Shown in pieces: positions 62,867 to 64,000 of a stretch of DNA of 64,000 bases. The notes under the pieces were generated by a model, which ran no database searches, was not told where the DNA came from, and saw only the letters and a program-made list of their open reading frames with translations. Source of the stretch: DATLGB01 sp038258425 (GTDB lineage Bacteria; Actinomycetota; Thermoleophilia; Solirubrobacterales; Solirubrobacteraceae). The stretch spans positions 62,001-126,000 of the forward strand of contig JBBSPV010000002.1 of NCBI GenBank assembly GCA_038258425.1. The letters run 5' to 3'. Every line of letters begins with the position of its first letter. Positions within the stretch are counted from its first letter, which is position 1. The position numbers were made by a program, and so were the translations under genes.

Positions 62867-64000
62867 ATGAGCGACGTGCGCGCGGCAGCCATCCTCGGCG
62901 GCAACCGGATCCCCTTCGCCCGCTCCGGCGGTCCCTACGCCGAGGCCTCGAACCAGGACATGCTCACGGTGACGCTCGACGGGCTCGTCGCGCGCTTCGG
63001 CCTGCAGGGCGAGCGGCTCGACGAGGTCGTCGCCGGCGCGGTCCTCAAGCACGCCACGGACTTCAACCTCACGCGCGAGTGCGTCCTCGGCTCGGCGCTG
63101 CACCACGCCACGCCGGCCTACGACGTCCAGCAGGCGTGCGACACCGGCATCCAGGCGGCCCTGGCCGTCGCGAACAAGATCAAGCTCGGCCAGATCGACG
63201 CGGGCGTGGCCGGGGGGGTCGACACGACCTCCGACGCCCCGATCGCGGTCAACGCCGACCTGCGCCGCGTGCTGCTTCAGTTCAACCGGGCCCGCAGCGT
63301 GCCCGACCGGCTCAGGCTCCTGGGCCACCTGCGCCCGGGGCAGCTCGTGCCGGAGACGCCGCGCAACGCGGAGGCGCGCACCGGGCTGTCCATGGGCGCG
63401 CACCAGGCCGTCACCGCCCGGCACTGGCAGATCACGCGCGAGGCGCAGGACGAGCTGGCCGCCGCGAGCCACCAGCACCTCGCGGCCGCCTACGACCGCG
63501 GCTTCTTCGACGACCTGGTCACGCCCTACCTCGGCCTCACGCGCGACCAGAACCTGCGCCCGGACTCGAGCGTGGAGGCACTCGCGAAGCTCAAGCCGGT
63601 GTTCGGCACCGACGAGCCCGGGGCGACGATGACGGCGGGCAACTCGACGCCGCTGTCCGACGGCGCGGCACTCGTGCTGCTCGCCTCGGAGGCCTGGGCC
63701 GCCGAGCGGGACCTGCCGGTGCTCGCCCGCCTCACGCACGCTGAGACCGCCGCCGTCGACTACGTCCACGGCGAGGAGGGGCTGCTCATGGCGCCCGCCT
63801 ACGCCGTCCCGCGCCTGCTCGAGCGGGCCGGGCTGACGCTGCAGGACTTCGACCTCTACGAGATCCACGAGGCGTTCGCGAGCCAGGTGCTCACGACGCT
63901 CGCCGCCTGGGAGGACCCCGCGTTCTGCCGCGACCGGCTCGGCCTCGACCGGCCGCTGGGCGCCGTCGATCGCGCGAAGCTCAACCCGAACGGCTCCTCG
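62867..64000 (+). CDS. Acetyl-CoA acyltransferase (thiolase), FadA2-like, 3' truncated by window
   Basis: The first 378 residues of a thiolase. 'GNRIPFARSGGPYAEASNQDML' is the N-terminus, 'YDVQQACDTGIQAALAVANKIKLGQ' holds the nucleophilic Cys, and 'DLYEIHEAFASQVL' plus 'LNPNGSS' hold the catalytic His motif and the start of the last motif. The reading frame is intact to the edge. It cleaves or forms 3-oxoacyl-CoA in beta-oxidation or its reverse, beside FabG4- and HtdX-like enzymes. Confidence 0.87.
   Translation, partial: MSDVRAAAILGGNRIPFARSGGPYAEASNQDMLTVTLDGLVARFGLQGERLDEVVAGAVLKHATDFNLTRECVLGSALHHATPAYDVQQACDTGIQAALAVANKIKLGQIDAGVAGGVDTTSDAPIAVNADLRRVLLQFNRARSVPDRLRLLGHLRPGQLVPETPRNAEARTGLSMGAHQAVTARHWQITREAQDELAAASHQHLAAAYDRGFFDDLVTPYLGLTRDQNLRPDSSVEALAKLKPVFGTDEPGATMTAGNSTPLSDGAALVLLASEAWAAERDLPVLARLTHAETAAVDYVHGEEGLLMAPAYAVPRLLERAGLTLQDFDLYEIHEAFASQVLTTLAAWEDPAFCRDRLGLDRPLGAVDRAKLNPNGSS

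Noticed and set aside
1..64000. CRISPR arrays, rRNA genes or insertion-sequence transposases
   Set aside because: No spaced identical repeats of CRISPR type, no rRNA-like sequence and no DDE or HUH transposase motif was found on either strand.

Overview
The window is high-GC actinobacterial DNA. Several lineage markers suggest class Thermoleophilia (order Solirubrobacterales): a secreted repeat protein opening with an 'ALAVSLVALFVALGGTSYAA' signal segment (32418-33059), a short secreted Cys-rich protein with a 'SSGYAHAVIGRQHKC' core (22328-22591), and a Ser/Thr kinase carrying an extracytoplasmic NTF2-like domain. GTG starts and ATGA/GTGA stop-start overlaps are common. No rRNA or CRISPR array is seen. 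Most function calls rest on motifs I recognise by eye and were not checked against a database.

Left flank (1-11347): a partial membrane protein, an NrtR-like Nudix regulator with an aldose epimerase, then a tightly packed run (2141-7047) of NodB-type deacetylase, acyl-CoA dehydrogenase-like protein, NodS-like methyltransferase, FAD reductase, family 2 glycosyltransferase and alpha/beta hydrolase. A UvrD/PcrA-like helicase gene (7166-9883) of visibly lower GC interrupts the host-like sequence. A quinone oxidoreductase and an Ohr peroxidase follow.

Integrated element (11379-22294): a 10.9-kb island lies between an intact tRNA-Arg(TCT) and a 44-bp perfect copy of the tRNA 3' part. It has a tyrosine integrase next to the tRNA, 11-bp tandem repeats near both ends that look like integrase arm sites, an HTH (Xis-like) gene coupled to a replication-initiator-like gene with five 20-bp iteron-like repeats inside it, an HNH nuclease, a ribbon-helix-helix operon with a palindromic operator, and a DprA-like plus ComF-like phosphoribosyltransferase pair that looks like defence cargo. 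No transfer (FtsK/TraB) or capsid gene is visible. Several frame disruptions suggest decay or sequence indels.

Right of the element (22295-32357): nuclease and helicase genes are clustered. They are a TM0106-type RecB-like nuclease/helicase, a NucS-like PD-(D/E)xK protein, an ARPP-1-like protein, and a divergent set of an ImmA/IrrE peptidase facing an SMC-like ATPase with a zinc-hook motif plus a coupled small protein. The last set is my best candidate for an undescribed defence-type module.

Remaining chromosome (32400-64000) is mostly ordinary: an ECF42-type sigma factor with a DGPF protein, a second sigma factor with an XRE-like partner, a DUF2231 protein, an FAD oxidoreductase, a VOC protein, an amidohydrolase, a cyclase, a domain-swapped DhaL-DhaK fusion, an F420-type oxidoreductase, a large LuxR (LAL) regulator flanked by two SnoaL-like proteins, a zinc-ribbon Clp ATPase, SRPBCC and PEBP proteins, an aldo/keto reductase, a PASTA lipoprotein, an MFS exporter with TetR regulator, a Ser/Thr kinase, NudC, an acid phosphatase, an Rpf-like transglycosylase behind a compact three-way-junction leader, and an htdX-fabG4-fadA2-like lipid cluster that runs off the right edge.
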